From assembly GCA_934047225.1 (NCBI GenBank), contig OW204000.1, forward strand, positions 13,348,001 through 13,412,000: DNA of 64,000 nt. Direction: 5' to 3'. Under the pieces are notes generated by a model. The model had not been told where the DNA came from, ran no database searches, and was given only the letters and a program-made list of their open reading frames with translations. Shown here piece by piece: positions 54,320 to 64,000 of this stretch. The position numbers were made by a program, and so were the translations under genes. Origin of the DNA: Ypsolopha sequella. Taxonomy: Eukaryota; Arthropoda; Insecta; Lepidoptera; Ypsolophidae. The stretch's first letter is position 1. Each line of letters opens with the position of its first letter.

Positions 54320-54550
54320 GTAAACTGGCGATAGAATCTTCCATACGAATAACATTTATGGAGCAAATAACCAAATCGCAAAAAAAAACTGCTGTGCCAT
54401 AGAAAAGTTACATACCTTCTCGAACAACATGTATGAAACAATAGGTTTTTTTCAAGATTTCTTTAATATTTTTATACGAGTACCTACTATCGCCAATTTC
54501 CGGCTTCGACAACATCATCTTAACACCTTGTACATATATAAGTTCGGCGT
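54320..54550. mobile_element. MITE family C, copy 1
   Basis: AAACTGGCGATAG and the inverted CTATCGCCAATTT are subterminal; the right flank CATCTTAACACCTTGTAC matches copy 2 at 57299-57530. It abuts the hAT MITE's right target duplication. Confidence 0.6.
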
Positions 54551-54569
54551 TATCTCTACTGGGTATTAA

Positions 54570-55252
54570 GGGTCGGTTGCGCCAAACATGCTCTCGCGTT
54601 TGGACAATTTAACATGTTAAAACAAAATATTTTTAACAAATAAAATTTTTGTACGTAGTTAAGAAGTTAAACTACATTATAATTTTTCAGATTTGATACC
54701 AGTATCACAATCATCGAGAAAAGAAATCGGAAAGATCACTAAAATCACGAAAAACGTAATTTGGCGTTGAAAACAGAAAAAAAAAAATTTTTTTTGTTCC
54801 AAATTAAAATATATTTTTTTTGCGTAAAAAGATCAAAGTATCTTATTCATATAATATATATTTTTTCCTTTCGTTATTTAAAAAGAAATACACAAACATT
54901 CAAATTCTTTTTGCGTACAGGAAAAATGTAGATTGTTCGAGTATTTCTTTTAAATACAAAATAAAAAAATCTGTAAAGGCTACTTTCATTTCTTTACTCT
55001 ATAAAAAAATATTTTATTTTGTAGTTAGAATAGTAGACTGATCATGCTAGTTCCAAAGCCAAATTACGTTTTCCGTGATTTTACTGATCTTCCTGATTTT
55101 TTTTCTCGGTGGTTGTGATACTTGTGTCAAATCTGAAAAATTATGATGTAGTTCAACTTCTTCACTACTTACACAAATTTTATTCGTTAAAAGATTTTGT
55201 TTTAATAAGCTAATTTGTCCAAATGCGATAACATATTTGGCGCAACCGACCC
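54570..55252. mobile_element. TTAA-flanked element, about 200-bp arms
   Basis: GGGTCGGTTGCGCCAAACAT... at the left is inverted to ...ATTTGGCGCAACCGACCC at the right, flanked by TTAA (54566-54569 and 55253-55256). Arms stay alignable to about 54780 and 55060 (AATTACGTTTTCCGTGATTT). 683 bp, no transposase. Probably a piggyBac-type non-autonomous element, older than MITE A copy 2. Confidence 0.8.
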
Positions 55253-55339
55253 TTAAAGGTAAACATTTCGAGCGCCTAATTATGCTGTTGAATTTATGCA
55301 TGAATAGACCAATCTTTCTTGTTACAGTTAATGTAACCA

Positions 55340-55850
55340 CATTACAAAATAGTTCTAACTTGGACAAGTTAGATCGTCTTTCAAATCTCTGTATCAGATA
55401 TCTTTGGATTGCGCCAATACGATCATGTCTCTCAATTTCGTCTCCAGTTAAATTGGCTAAATATCAGTTTTCGTAGAAAATCACACATTCTTTCACTCCC
55501 TTATAACGCTCTCAACAGCCCCTTTTCTCCTCCTTATCTTCGAGACCAGTTTGTCCCTGTTGAATCCCTTGGCCACCCTTAGCGACCGATTAGAGCTATG
55601 CTCCTCCGATTTCCCGAACACAGCACCAACATGTAAACAAATTCTTTCACAGTGTCGGCAATCCGCCTGTGGAACAGTCTTCCTCTGGACATCCGATAAT
55701 CTCCCACCATCTCTACCTATAAAACCAGAGTCAACACTATCTACGGCTACAGAATCAGTCACCACACCTGTAGTTTTCACTTAGTCCCCTGGGTCATCAT
55801 TGAGTCATCCTTCTCGTAACTACCGACATATTGTTGTATATTTATTTATA
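55340..55850 (+). pseudogene. Jockey-like LINE ORF2 C-terminus, frameshifted
   Basis: One frame gives LDRLSNLCIRYLWIAP; neighbouring frames give VSQFRLQLNWLNIRFRRKSH, then FTVSAIRLWNSLPLDIR. This order (LQ.L.NLCIRYI, R.QL.WL.I..RR, W-N-x-L-P) is the standard end of Jockey/CR1-type ORF2. At least two frameshifts separate the pieces, so it is dead. Confidence 0.75.
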
Positions 55851-55979
55851 TACAGTACATACACTAATGTTTATGTAGATATGATATGTTATATTATTAT
55901 GCAGACATTATTAAAAGTTAATATTTATAAATAAATAAATAAATTTACTTATTTGACACTACCCTTGCAATCTCCACAT

Positions 55980-56075
55980 CACCAAAGGTTAACTGGTAGA
56001 GAATGCTAATTAGCATTCAGTTCGCCTTTGTGCATTGTAATCTTATTTTGAGCAATAAAGAGTTTACATACATTA
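55980..56075 (+). repeat. LINE 3' tail with hairpin
   Basis: AAAGGTTAACTGGTAGAGAA, AATGCTAATTAGCATT (stem), TTCGCCTTTGTGCATTG and AATAAAG; recalled as a frequent lepidopteran LINE 3' end, probably that of the fragment above. Confidence 0.6.
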
Positions 56076-56238
56076 TATACTTTTTGTTTTTTGTGGTGAT
56101 CCATCTCTCACACCTTGTTTACGGAAAACTAATTCCATTGTCATCTTTAAGGACCTAATAAGAATAAAAAAAAAAAAAAAAAGAATTGCTAAAATATCTG
56201 ACATATAAATTTGTTGACACATAGTGTACCCGAATATA

Positions 56239-56501
56239 CAACGTGTAACAGAAAGGTGTAACCATATTTGAAGAGCTTATTCAGTCAATGGTATAGAACA
56301 ACTTTTACTATAAAACAAACCCTGTATCTCGAAAAAAATATTTAACTGTTTCATAGAAAAATGCAATGCCGCTCGGCCGAAATGTATGGAAAGGCAGATT
56401 TTTGTTTTGAGATTTCAGGGTTGGCTCCATAGTAAAAGTTGTTCTGTACCATTGACTGAATAAGCTCTTCAAACATGGTTACACCATTCTGTTATACGTT
56501 G
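56239..56501. mobile_element. MITE family B, copy 2 (TA target)
   Basis: Same ends as 4252-4434 (CAACGTGTAACAGAAAGGTG), flanked by TA (56237-56238 and 56502-56503). 80 bp longer inside (includes GCTCGGCCGAAATGTATGG), so the two copies differ by an internal deletion. Confidence 0.85.
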
Positions 56502-56602
56502 TATATATTTTATAACACTATTTGTGGAAAAAAATTATAATGTCGTAAATGTTCCCAATTGATGTCGCCAGTTTACTACGATTTTTTGTATAAAATAAAG
56601 CA

Positions 56603-56970
56603 TCATCCATCCATCTATCAGCTTAGTTCGTCCACTGCTGGACATAAGCCTTTCCAGGACTTTGCCACTCCCGGCGGTCATCCTGGAAGAATTGCCCTTA
56701 CTCACACACGCTGGGCAGGCGAGTTGGTGAGCGCGGTGCCGGAACCTTCGCACCAGTTACGCCGCTGCCCGTCACCAGTCTGTTCCATATAAGGCCCGGC
56801 TATTAGGGATGGATATACTGCCATCCATCGGTCCCAGGCATGGTGGGTCTCCTGGTTTTTTGCCTGTGAGCTGTCCTCTTACTCTCCCCCGAATTACATC
56901 GAGGGGGTCTCCAAGTAAGATGGTGGAACCTCCATTGTCGAGCCCGGCATCAGCTCTACCACCTGTGAAT
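56603..56970 (+). repeat. Dispersed repeat matching the 48653 insertion
   Basis: TTCGTCCACTGCTGGACATA ... CGGCGGTCATCCTGGAAGAA ... CGCTGGGCAGGCGAGTTGG matches 48653-48782 reversed, then continues through TCACCAGTCTGTTCCATATA to CATCAGCTCTACCACCTG. Preceded by (CATC)n. Confidence 0.65.
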
Positions 56971-57298
56971 AAAGCATAATCACATTCAAAATTTCATGTC
57001 AGAATAACCTTTGATCTTTAACTAATCGAATTCAGTAATTTGATTGATAATCACTTAATGAGCGTTTTTCCTTGTGTCAAGTTTAGTGTTAAATAAGATT
57101 CTATCGTATACTTTAGCAACAGAATCAAAGTGGACAGTGACATCTGGAGGAAAGCTAAGAACTAAGAAAAAAAAAACAACGAGAAAAACGCTCATTTAAT
57201 AAGAGCAAAATAAAAAATAAACTTTACTCCAAATTTCAAGAAAACTGCGATCCAGAAGGGCACATCATACAAAAAGCGTCATTTTGGGAAATTAGTTG
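56971..57298. other. No gene recognised
   Basis: GAGCGTTTTTC at 57060 and GAAAAACGCTC at 57183 are inverted, suggesting a small foldback of about 140 bp. Confidence 0.4.
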
Positions 57299-57530
57299 CG
57301 GAAGTCTGAAACTGGCGATAGTGCTCGTCTTTACAAACAACTTTTACTATGGAGCCAAACCTTGAACCGTGAAAAAAAAAATCAGCTGTTCTATGTAAAA
57401 GTTACCTAGCTATCCATCCAAAATGTATGGAACAACTGTTTATTTTTTCGATTTATCGATTGGTCATTTGGACGGGTACTATAACCAGCTTTCAGCTTCC
57501 ACAACTTCATCTTAACACCTGTATAAGTAA
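57299..57530. mobile_element. MITE family C, copy 2
   Basis: GGAAGTCTGAAACTGGCGAT...(left) versus ...CCAGCTTTCAGCTTCC (right), then CATCTTAACACCTGTATAAG. The interior TTTTACTATGGAGCCAAAC is shared with MITE B and with 58433-58702. Confidence 0.6.
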
Positions 57531-57534
57531 TCCA

Positions 57535-57745
57535 TACATGGCTAACTAGCTTTGCCAGCTGATTCATCTGCGCTAACTTAAGTTAGCATTTTTCTGGGAT
57601 AAAAAGTACCCTATGCCACTGTTTGGCCCATAAACTATCTCTATGCAAAAAATCACGTCAGTCCGTTGCTCCGGTTGCTGCGTGAAAGAAGGACCATCCA
57701 ACAATCTATCGCAACGCACTATCACATTTAAAATACGGAAGTACG
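57535..57745 (-). repeat. RTE-like 3' tail, reverse copy
   Basis: Reverse complement of the type at 36485-36650: TTGCTCCGGTTGCTGCGTGA, GGCCCATAAACTATCTCTAT, AACTAGCTTTGCC. Confidence 0.6.
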
Positions 57746-58432
57746 AATAAACTAACTTATCTTTTTCAAATAGGCTTAGCTATGTGAAATATACTCTCAA
57801 TTTATAAATAAGTCTCTAAAAGTCAAGAAAATCGACACAAAAAACGGCGCGCGCGGAATAAAAATACAAATCTTTTTATGCATAAAATGGACTTTGTTTT
57901 GTCCACGTACGAGTACTAAGATCAAATAGATTTCCGACCACTATTGTCCTATACTTATACTCGTTTACTTGGAAACCAGTCTAGAATAGATTTTGAAAGC
58001 AATGTCGCCTTGAAAGCCATAATAATCAATAGGAAGTTGGTTATATATTTGCAGTTGTTGGTGTCAAGTAAAAGTAGTTTCAATTGAACTACAGACAAAG
58101 ATAATCTATACAACCTTTACATTGTAATATAGATCTTCTGTCTACTTGATAAGTATCAAAAGGATTTTAGTAAATACAAAGGTATAACTTAGTGGGTGAG
58201 GTACTAGAGGGTAACAAAATGTCCCTGATGCAAGATTCAGGCAAGTTTCGTCATCCCGGACAAATACGGATTTATAATAATTACTAACAAATATAAATTG
58301 CTTTACTTGGGCTATTAAAAATGTAATTTATGATATAATTTTAATAAAAAAACATAATTTACGGTTGAAGAACTAATAGGAATTATCAGATCTGTAGATC
58401 AAAAGATGACATACTTTATACGTAGTCCTTGG
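57746..58432. other. No gene recognised
   Basis: AT-rich spacer. Confidence 0.4.
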
Positions 58433-58702
58433 TATACTGGATGTTTATTTAATAACCTTTTTCCTTCAAACAGGTTGTTCAAACCATTAATATGAACAAC
58501 TTTTACCATGGGGACCAACATGAAACCGTGAAAAAAAATCAGCTGTTCCATAGAAAAGTTAAATAACTACTCAAACAAAATGTTTGAAACAACTGATTTT
58601 CTTGTTGCGATTTCAGGTTTGGCCCCATAGCAAAAGTTGTTCATATTAATGGTTAGAACACCCGCTATAAGGAAAAAGGTTATCATTTTAACATCCTGTA
58701 TG
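58433..58702. mobile_element. MITE with ACTGGATGTT ends
   Basis: TATACTGGATGTTTATTTAA...CCTTTTTCCTT at the left and AAGGAAAAAGG...TTAACATCCTGTATG at the right. Inner arms (CATTAATATGAACAACTTTT) pair too. The centre resembles MITE families B and C. Confidence 0.75.
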
Positions 58703-60439
58703 GGCAATAAAAATTTTAAAAATTCAATTTATTTAATAACGATTTTTGATAATATATTCCTTTTTTTTTTGGCGATAAGGTAGGTGATGTGAACTTTCGG
58801 ATGTGAACTCTTGCGAGAGACACACTGTATATGTTCAAATGTATAAAAGTTTGTTTGTAACCCCGTTGAATAAGGTGCAATGCATTAAAGTTTATTTAAA
58901 CCACGTGTCGCGGGCCCCAAGGCTTCTACGGTTCCATGATTTCTAATGAGGCAAAATATCCTCTAGTCTCTTCACCTTTGAGTGTATATTTCATCGAAAG
59001 CTATGAGCTCTGAGCGATCAGATATGAGTACAATACATGTCGGTGTCGCATCCTGTAGACAGACGTCGTCGTCGTCGGAAACTCAACCCGTTTCATTTAA
59101 ACTTGTGTCATCGAAGCTTTTGTATTGAGTCTCGTGACGTCATGACCGCAATACAGTCGGATAAATGGATATCTGCTTTTATTAATTACAAAAGAAACAA
59201 TGTTTAGTAAAATGGATTAATTTTAAGTAATTACATTTTAAGTCTGTCCTAAAAGTATGGTGAGATTGTGACGTAACTGATGGATGGACGGAAAACGTTG
59301 TTACGCGCAAACCTCCATACAAACGCTAACACTAAGTTGTGTGGTGTCTATTGAATGTTATTATATTATTTTAGGCTGAGTCCATTAACATAGGTCTATG
59401 TTTAAGTGGAATTAAAAATCGTAAAATTATAGTAATATCTTAACCAAAAACACCCAAAATACGTAAATTTAACGGTTTTTTACCAAAAGTGTAGCCGAAT
59501 TTGCGTTTATTGTTTTAATACGGGTCAAACATCGAAAATGTCGAAAAAACTAAAAATAATGTTTGAAAACATCTACAGTCTTGACGAAATTTAGTTTCTA
59601 CTGAAACAAGTTTTCAATTTTGCGCCGGCGACGAAATCGGCACGTTTGTATTGTCCTCGCAAGTTTCATGGAGCGTGCACCTTATAGCGAAATGAAATAG
59701 CATGACATTTGGCCACGCCCACAAATGAGTATTTCGCGTCATGACGACCATCCTTAACAGTTCCGTTCTTACACCTTTTTATTTAAATACATATACGTTA
59801 AATCATATGCATTTAATTTTGTAACTAGAGACTTGTGTCGCTTTGTACATTTTAATTTCAAGAGAAAATGTCGGCGAGCCTGATTTAATGACATTTTCAT
59901 TTCCTGCGAAGTTCTCTGAGTCTACTTGAACATTCGCGTTTGTATGAATGTATGAACTTTTCATTGTTCCTAAACAGGTAAGGGCGGATGCACGATTTGA
60001 TTTTGGGGGCAATTCTGACAAGGATTGTCATAAGGAAAGAAGTTTTTGGAACACATAAATTTAAAAATACTTTGAAATTAATAGAAATAACGATAAAAAT
60101 AACCTTCATTTTTTTATGACATCTCAGTAAACGTTATAATGCGAAACATTAATTTTGTAGTGGAAAGTACTATTTTTAAAGGGCGTTATATAAGACAAAG
60201 CCTTTCTATATATTGAAATATTTGTTATATTTGCTGAAAAAATAATAAAAATATTTTTTTTAGGAATTAAGCTATAGGAATTGTACATCAATGCTTCACA
60301 CCCTTGGATGATTCATCCAAGTTTACACCAGAAAAGCCGAAGACGAATAAAATAATTTGTTACACGATTGTTCAGAATAAAATGTATATTTCGGAACGCA
60401 TCCATCAATGGTCTATATATTTTGTCTATGGACTTGGAG
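58703..60439. other. 1.7 kb without recognisable genes
   Basis: Contains (GTC)n at about 59066-59079. Two minus frames of 70-72 codons (59803-60109) overlap in different phases and show no domain. Confidence 0.4.
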
Positions 60440-61672
60440 CTGTCAAAAACGAGGGACGTGGAATTTTCTTGGTATAGATCGCGGACGATTTTAATATGTG
60501 TTATTAAGGGCTTAATAGTGGGGAAATCGGTGCGGACACCGTAAAGAACAGAAGTGAATCAAGGGTTGATGTTATTTTGGCGTGAAGGCCACTTTTGGTG
60601 AATTTCCTGTGTGTGTGTGACATAACCTGTGTCCACGCGGCTTCCGACAAGTGGACTTGTTAATTACTATTTCTGGGTTCGGATGCATCCTGGGGTAGGA
60701 GGTTTGTGTTTAGATTCATCGTGGAAGGTGATCTACGTGTCACGGCACCGACACGCCTTGGTCTCCGCAGCGAAGGGTCTTCGTGCGAGGACTACTTGAT
60801 GAGGTCATCATACAACTGTCTGGTAGGACATTTTATATTAAATATTAGAATATAAGATACTTGTATACTATAAATCTGGGACAGCTATGGGCCCCTGCTC
60901 CAGCTGCAAGTATCACCCTTTAGCATACAATTAGTGGTGTCTGAGCGTGGTTGTGGAATCCTCGCATCAGTGACGTCGATGCCCGTCACTAGTCAGTATT
61001 ACCACTTTTTATATGCTACAATTTCTGGTAGCAACGAACGCCTTTATCAAAAAAGTTTTTGGTAGCCGAGTGTGGTTAATCCCAACTTTGGTTTATATAC
61101 ATTTAAACAGCGGAACTGGGCGGCCCCAGTGTCATTGAACTGTTAACATAGCTAGGCTATTTACATGTACATGTAGCAATTACAAATTGGATTTGTTTAG
61201 TGATTTGAGTAGATAATTGATTACCGGAGGGTACCACATTGATGTGGTTCAGTAATATCAGTATAAATTGTTAATTTAGTACATATCAAGTGTTCTTGTA
61301 TTACAATAACATAATCATATAACGGTTTATATTATAGATTGGAAATCAACTTGTTAGCTAATATACGGTTATCTTGGCTTGAATGTATGTACTTACAAGG
61401 ATGTATACAGTGCATAGTGGAATGTGCATTCGGGTTTGTGTGTATTGTATACACCAAATATAATTTAAATTTGGTAATATAGAATTAGGTAGGAACCTAT
61501 TTGTTTGTTTAGTATTGACGGACAGTACATACATTGGTAATTGGGAATTAATTTTGCTAATTAAATTCTATTTATAGGTAGGGTATCTATTGAGCAGTGC
61601 TTCTGTATTTTGTGCCGTGTCAGGGTGTTTGCTAAATAGTTTTTATTTATACATTTCCCGGTTCATTGCGGC
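60440..61672 (+). mobile_element. Leader and probable 5' LTR of the BEL/Pao element
   Basis: No coding frame before gag. TTGGTAGCCGAGTGTGGTTA at about 61059-61078 is a candidate primer-binding site, which would place the 5' LTR end just before it. LTR borders cannot be fixed because the 3' LTR is outside the window. Confidence 0.35.
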
Positions 61673-63526
61673 ATGATGTCCAAGTCTCACAAGGCTGCGT
61701 TGGCGAAAGAGCTCCGCTGGTTTACAACCGTCCAGGGATTGCTTTCTCGTTCGGATCGCGACAATGCAATCCTGGAGAGAGCCGAGCGGATGCATCAGCG
61801 GCTGGCTGATGCAGAGGCGGCTGTGGCAGCACTGCAGGAAAGTGACGAGCCTTTGAAGAGGTATGTTACGGATTTAGCTCAGATAAAAGGGATTTATGAT
61901 GATATAACAGAGGCGGCCTCCATGATCAAAAAGCGTCAATCGGGCAGCCCGGTTGTTAGCGCACATAGACCAACAGATGGCGCCACTGGTAAGACGCTGG
62001 TTATAAAGTCAAATAATATTGCTGATGTAAAGAGGCAAAATTCAGGAGGTCCTGTAGTTGTCACGCCTCAACCGGTAGATGGCGTGTCTAGTAGTTTGGC
62101 TAATTTAAAACTAAATAAATTCAATGGGAAAATGGAAGAATGGGTTTCATATAGGAATATGTTTACGTCATTAATAAATTCTAGGGTAGATTTATCAAAG
62201 GGGTAAAAGATGGCATATTTGATGTCAACATTGGAGGGCGAAGCAAGGTTGCTCATCCAGCACCTCAGGGTAGAGGATGATCATTATGATACAGCGTGGG
62301 GCTTATTAAATGATAGGTATCAGAACATGCGCTTACTGGCGGATGCGCATGCGTCTCAATTGTTGACGTTACCTAGGGTAACTGACCGGGCCCAACTAAG
62401 GTTGCAGTTGCTGACCCCGGTCACTGTGGCGTGTAATGCCCTTAGAACATTAGGTTTACCGGTGGACGAGTGGTCGTTTTTACTCGTTCACATTATTTTA
62501 GGTAGGTTGCCTAATGATGTGAGGTCACGTTTTGAGCGGGTGTCCGCAGGAAAAGATGGCAGCACTGTGCCTAAATTTACGGACTTAATGAGGTTTCTTG
62601 AATATGAAGCTAGGGTAGCAGAAACCTCACAACCGGACTTGGCGCCATCTGGGGCGCAATCACTTTCGTCTGCTGGCTCATTGGAATGTGGGGAGCCCAG
62701 ACAACTGCAGCAGTCGCGGGGACGCGATATGACGCGTTTAGCGGCGGTCGCCGTGATCAAGAGGTCATCGACCTGTTTACAGTGTGGCCATACGGGGCAT
62801 GACCTGCTGAGATGTCAGCAGTGGCGAAACCTGCACGTCACCGAGCGGCGACGCATAGTGAAGCGTAAGGGCCTGTGTTTCGGTTGCTTGGGCAATCATT
62901 TTGAACGTAATTGTCCCGAGCCACGACGTTGCAGTGTTTGTGAGGGGCCTCACCATTTATTGTTGTGTGCCAACAGATCTGAAGCGGCTTCACCGGTCCC
63001 GCAGCGACGGAGCCCTACGGGCGGGGGTGCTTCAGGGAGAACTTCCCCCCCCTTGGACAACGGGGGTGCGTCAGGGAGAACTTCCCCCCCCTCGGTCCAG
63101 GGAAGGCGTGCTGTCGGGCGGAGCTCCCCTCCGTCGGAACGGAGGACTGCGGCGCGAGGCGCGCCCCCTCACCGGGAGGTGAGTTATGTATTTGCGCGTG
63201 GACCCGTAGGGGGCTTGCCTACGGGCTATCACACATATGGCCATGTAGTGAATTGGGCCCCTACGGGCGGGGGCCAATTGGAGTTGGCAAGGGCTAGGCC
63301 CCCCCTCCCCGCGCCGGTTTTGGTGCCAGCTGGCATGGAGCACCGTGCTCAGACGGAGTCACGTGGTTACTCACCGCCGTACCGCGAGTACCCGCGGTTA
63401 GAGTACCACCCGCCGTACTCAGGGAGAGTTGGAGGCTACGCTCCCCCCATGGTAGGGATGTGCACGCGCCAGCCATATTACAGCCAGTGGACTGGTCCTG
63501 CGCTCCACAGGTGGGGTAGCCTGTAA
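61673..63526 (+). pseudogene. BEL/Pao retrotransposon Gag with one nonsense codon
   Basis: Retroelement capsid/nucleocapsid polyprotein, 618 codons in a single frame from ATG 61673. An N-terminal coiled-coil-like segment (about 1-100) precedes a DUF1759-type capsid region (LNKFNGKMEEWVSYRNMFTS, YLMSTLEGEARLLIQHL, YDTAWGLLNDRY, GLPVDEWSFLLVHIILGRLP). Three zinc knuckles follow: CLQCGHTGHDLLRC, CFGCLGNHFERNC and CSVCEGPHHLLLC. After them a Gly/Pro/Ser-rich tail contains GGASGRTSPP twice. TAA at 62204-62206 interrupts the capsid region; the frame resumes immediately (KMAYLM). Everything else is open, so decay looks recent. Confidence 0.88.
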
Positions 63527-64000
63527 CTAGCTTGTTCAAGCTATGAGTACGGAACCGCGGACGGTTCTGTTGCCTACCGCGATGGCTCGCGTCTAGGGCC
63601 CCAGGGGGGATTGAGTTAGGGTAAGGGCCCTCCTTGACTTGGAAAGTCAAGTGGCGCACCGATTAGTTTTGAACCTGGAGGTTTCGTCGGTGCCGCTCCT
63701 AGGTATTGGTGGACTGGAGTTGAATCAGCGGCTGCAGCCATGGTTATAGACAATATTGTCGGCTGGCAGCCTTCTTTGGACCTTCCTCCGTCCATAATCT
63801 CATGCACGTCAGGTCTGCATCTGGCAGACCCACGTTTTGTCATTCGGCCCCAGTCGATGTTTTCCTGGGCGCGGATTTGTTAGGATGGATCCTATTTGGT
63901 TTTAAAAAGACTCTGGGTTCTTCTTCATTGGTGGAGGTATCCACAATTTTGGATATTCGATATTTGATTCGATACTTGGATTATTATGTTCGAACTTAGG
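63527..64000 (+). pseudogene. BEL/Pao protease region, frameshifted and truncated by the window
   Basis: Pieces in different frames suggest the aspartic-protease end: SGLHLADPRFVIRP in one frame and VDVFLGADLLGWILFG in another; the D-V-F-L-G-A-D-L-L block is typical of the end of BEL proteases. The catalytic D-[ST]-G was not found in readable form. Reverse transcriptase would lie beyond 64000. Confidence 0.55.

Overview
The window is insect nuclear DNA, most likely from a moth or butterfly. The evidence is three intronless cuticular-protein-type genes with the AVSHQSRVDVHSSPAVV motif, TCAGT initiators, an AT-rich background, and a dense set of decayed repeats, several of which I recall from lepidopteran genomes (the head with CCGGCCAAGTGC, the 3' tails with CCCGCGACTTCGTCCGC or GCCCAGCAGTAGGCCAC, and a tRNA-headed SINE). 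Species cannot be named from sequence alone.

Layout. 1-600: 3' end of a Copia element with its LTR. 600-9200: SINE, MITEs, LINE debris and a 38-bp minisatellite of 26 units. 9217-9918: cuticular gene A (+). 10520-11814: complete but dead mariner. 12300-26700: MITEs and foldback elements, a hammerhead-like motif, a YqaJ-type nuclease relic and SINE/LINE debris. 26683-33000: the main gene block, cuticular gene B (+, 27587-28672) and gene C (-, 31956-32723), convergent inverted paralogues with LINE debris and a second hammerhead-like motif between them. 33700-44100: LINE fragments, a triplicated repeat, an OTU-protease relic and large foldbacks. 44495-45857: a 22-bp satellite with a 468-bp higher-order period. 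46480-46803: GC-rich orphan exon candidate. 47000-58700: more MITEs (TTAA, TA and hAT types). 61673-64000: BEL/Pao gag with one nonsense codon, running off the window in a frame-broken protease region.

The three cuticular genes share secretion signals, the repeated motif, KRS dibasic sites, a terminal tryptophan, and an almost identical TATA/initiator/5'-leader block. They look like a small co-regulated family expressed in epidermis and exported to the cuticle. Everything else that codes is a transposon relic. The least expected signals are two minus-strand hammerhead-ribozyme-like motifs with covarying stems (13159-13201 and 30926-30970), probably the ends of Penelope-like or similar retroelements.
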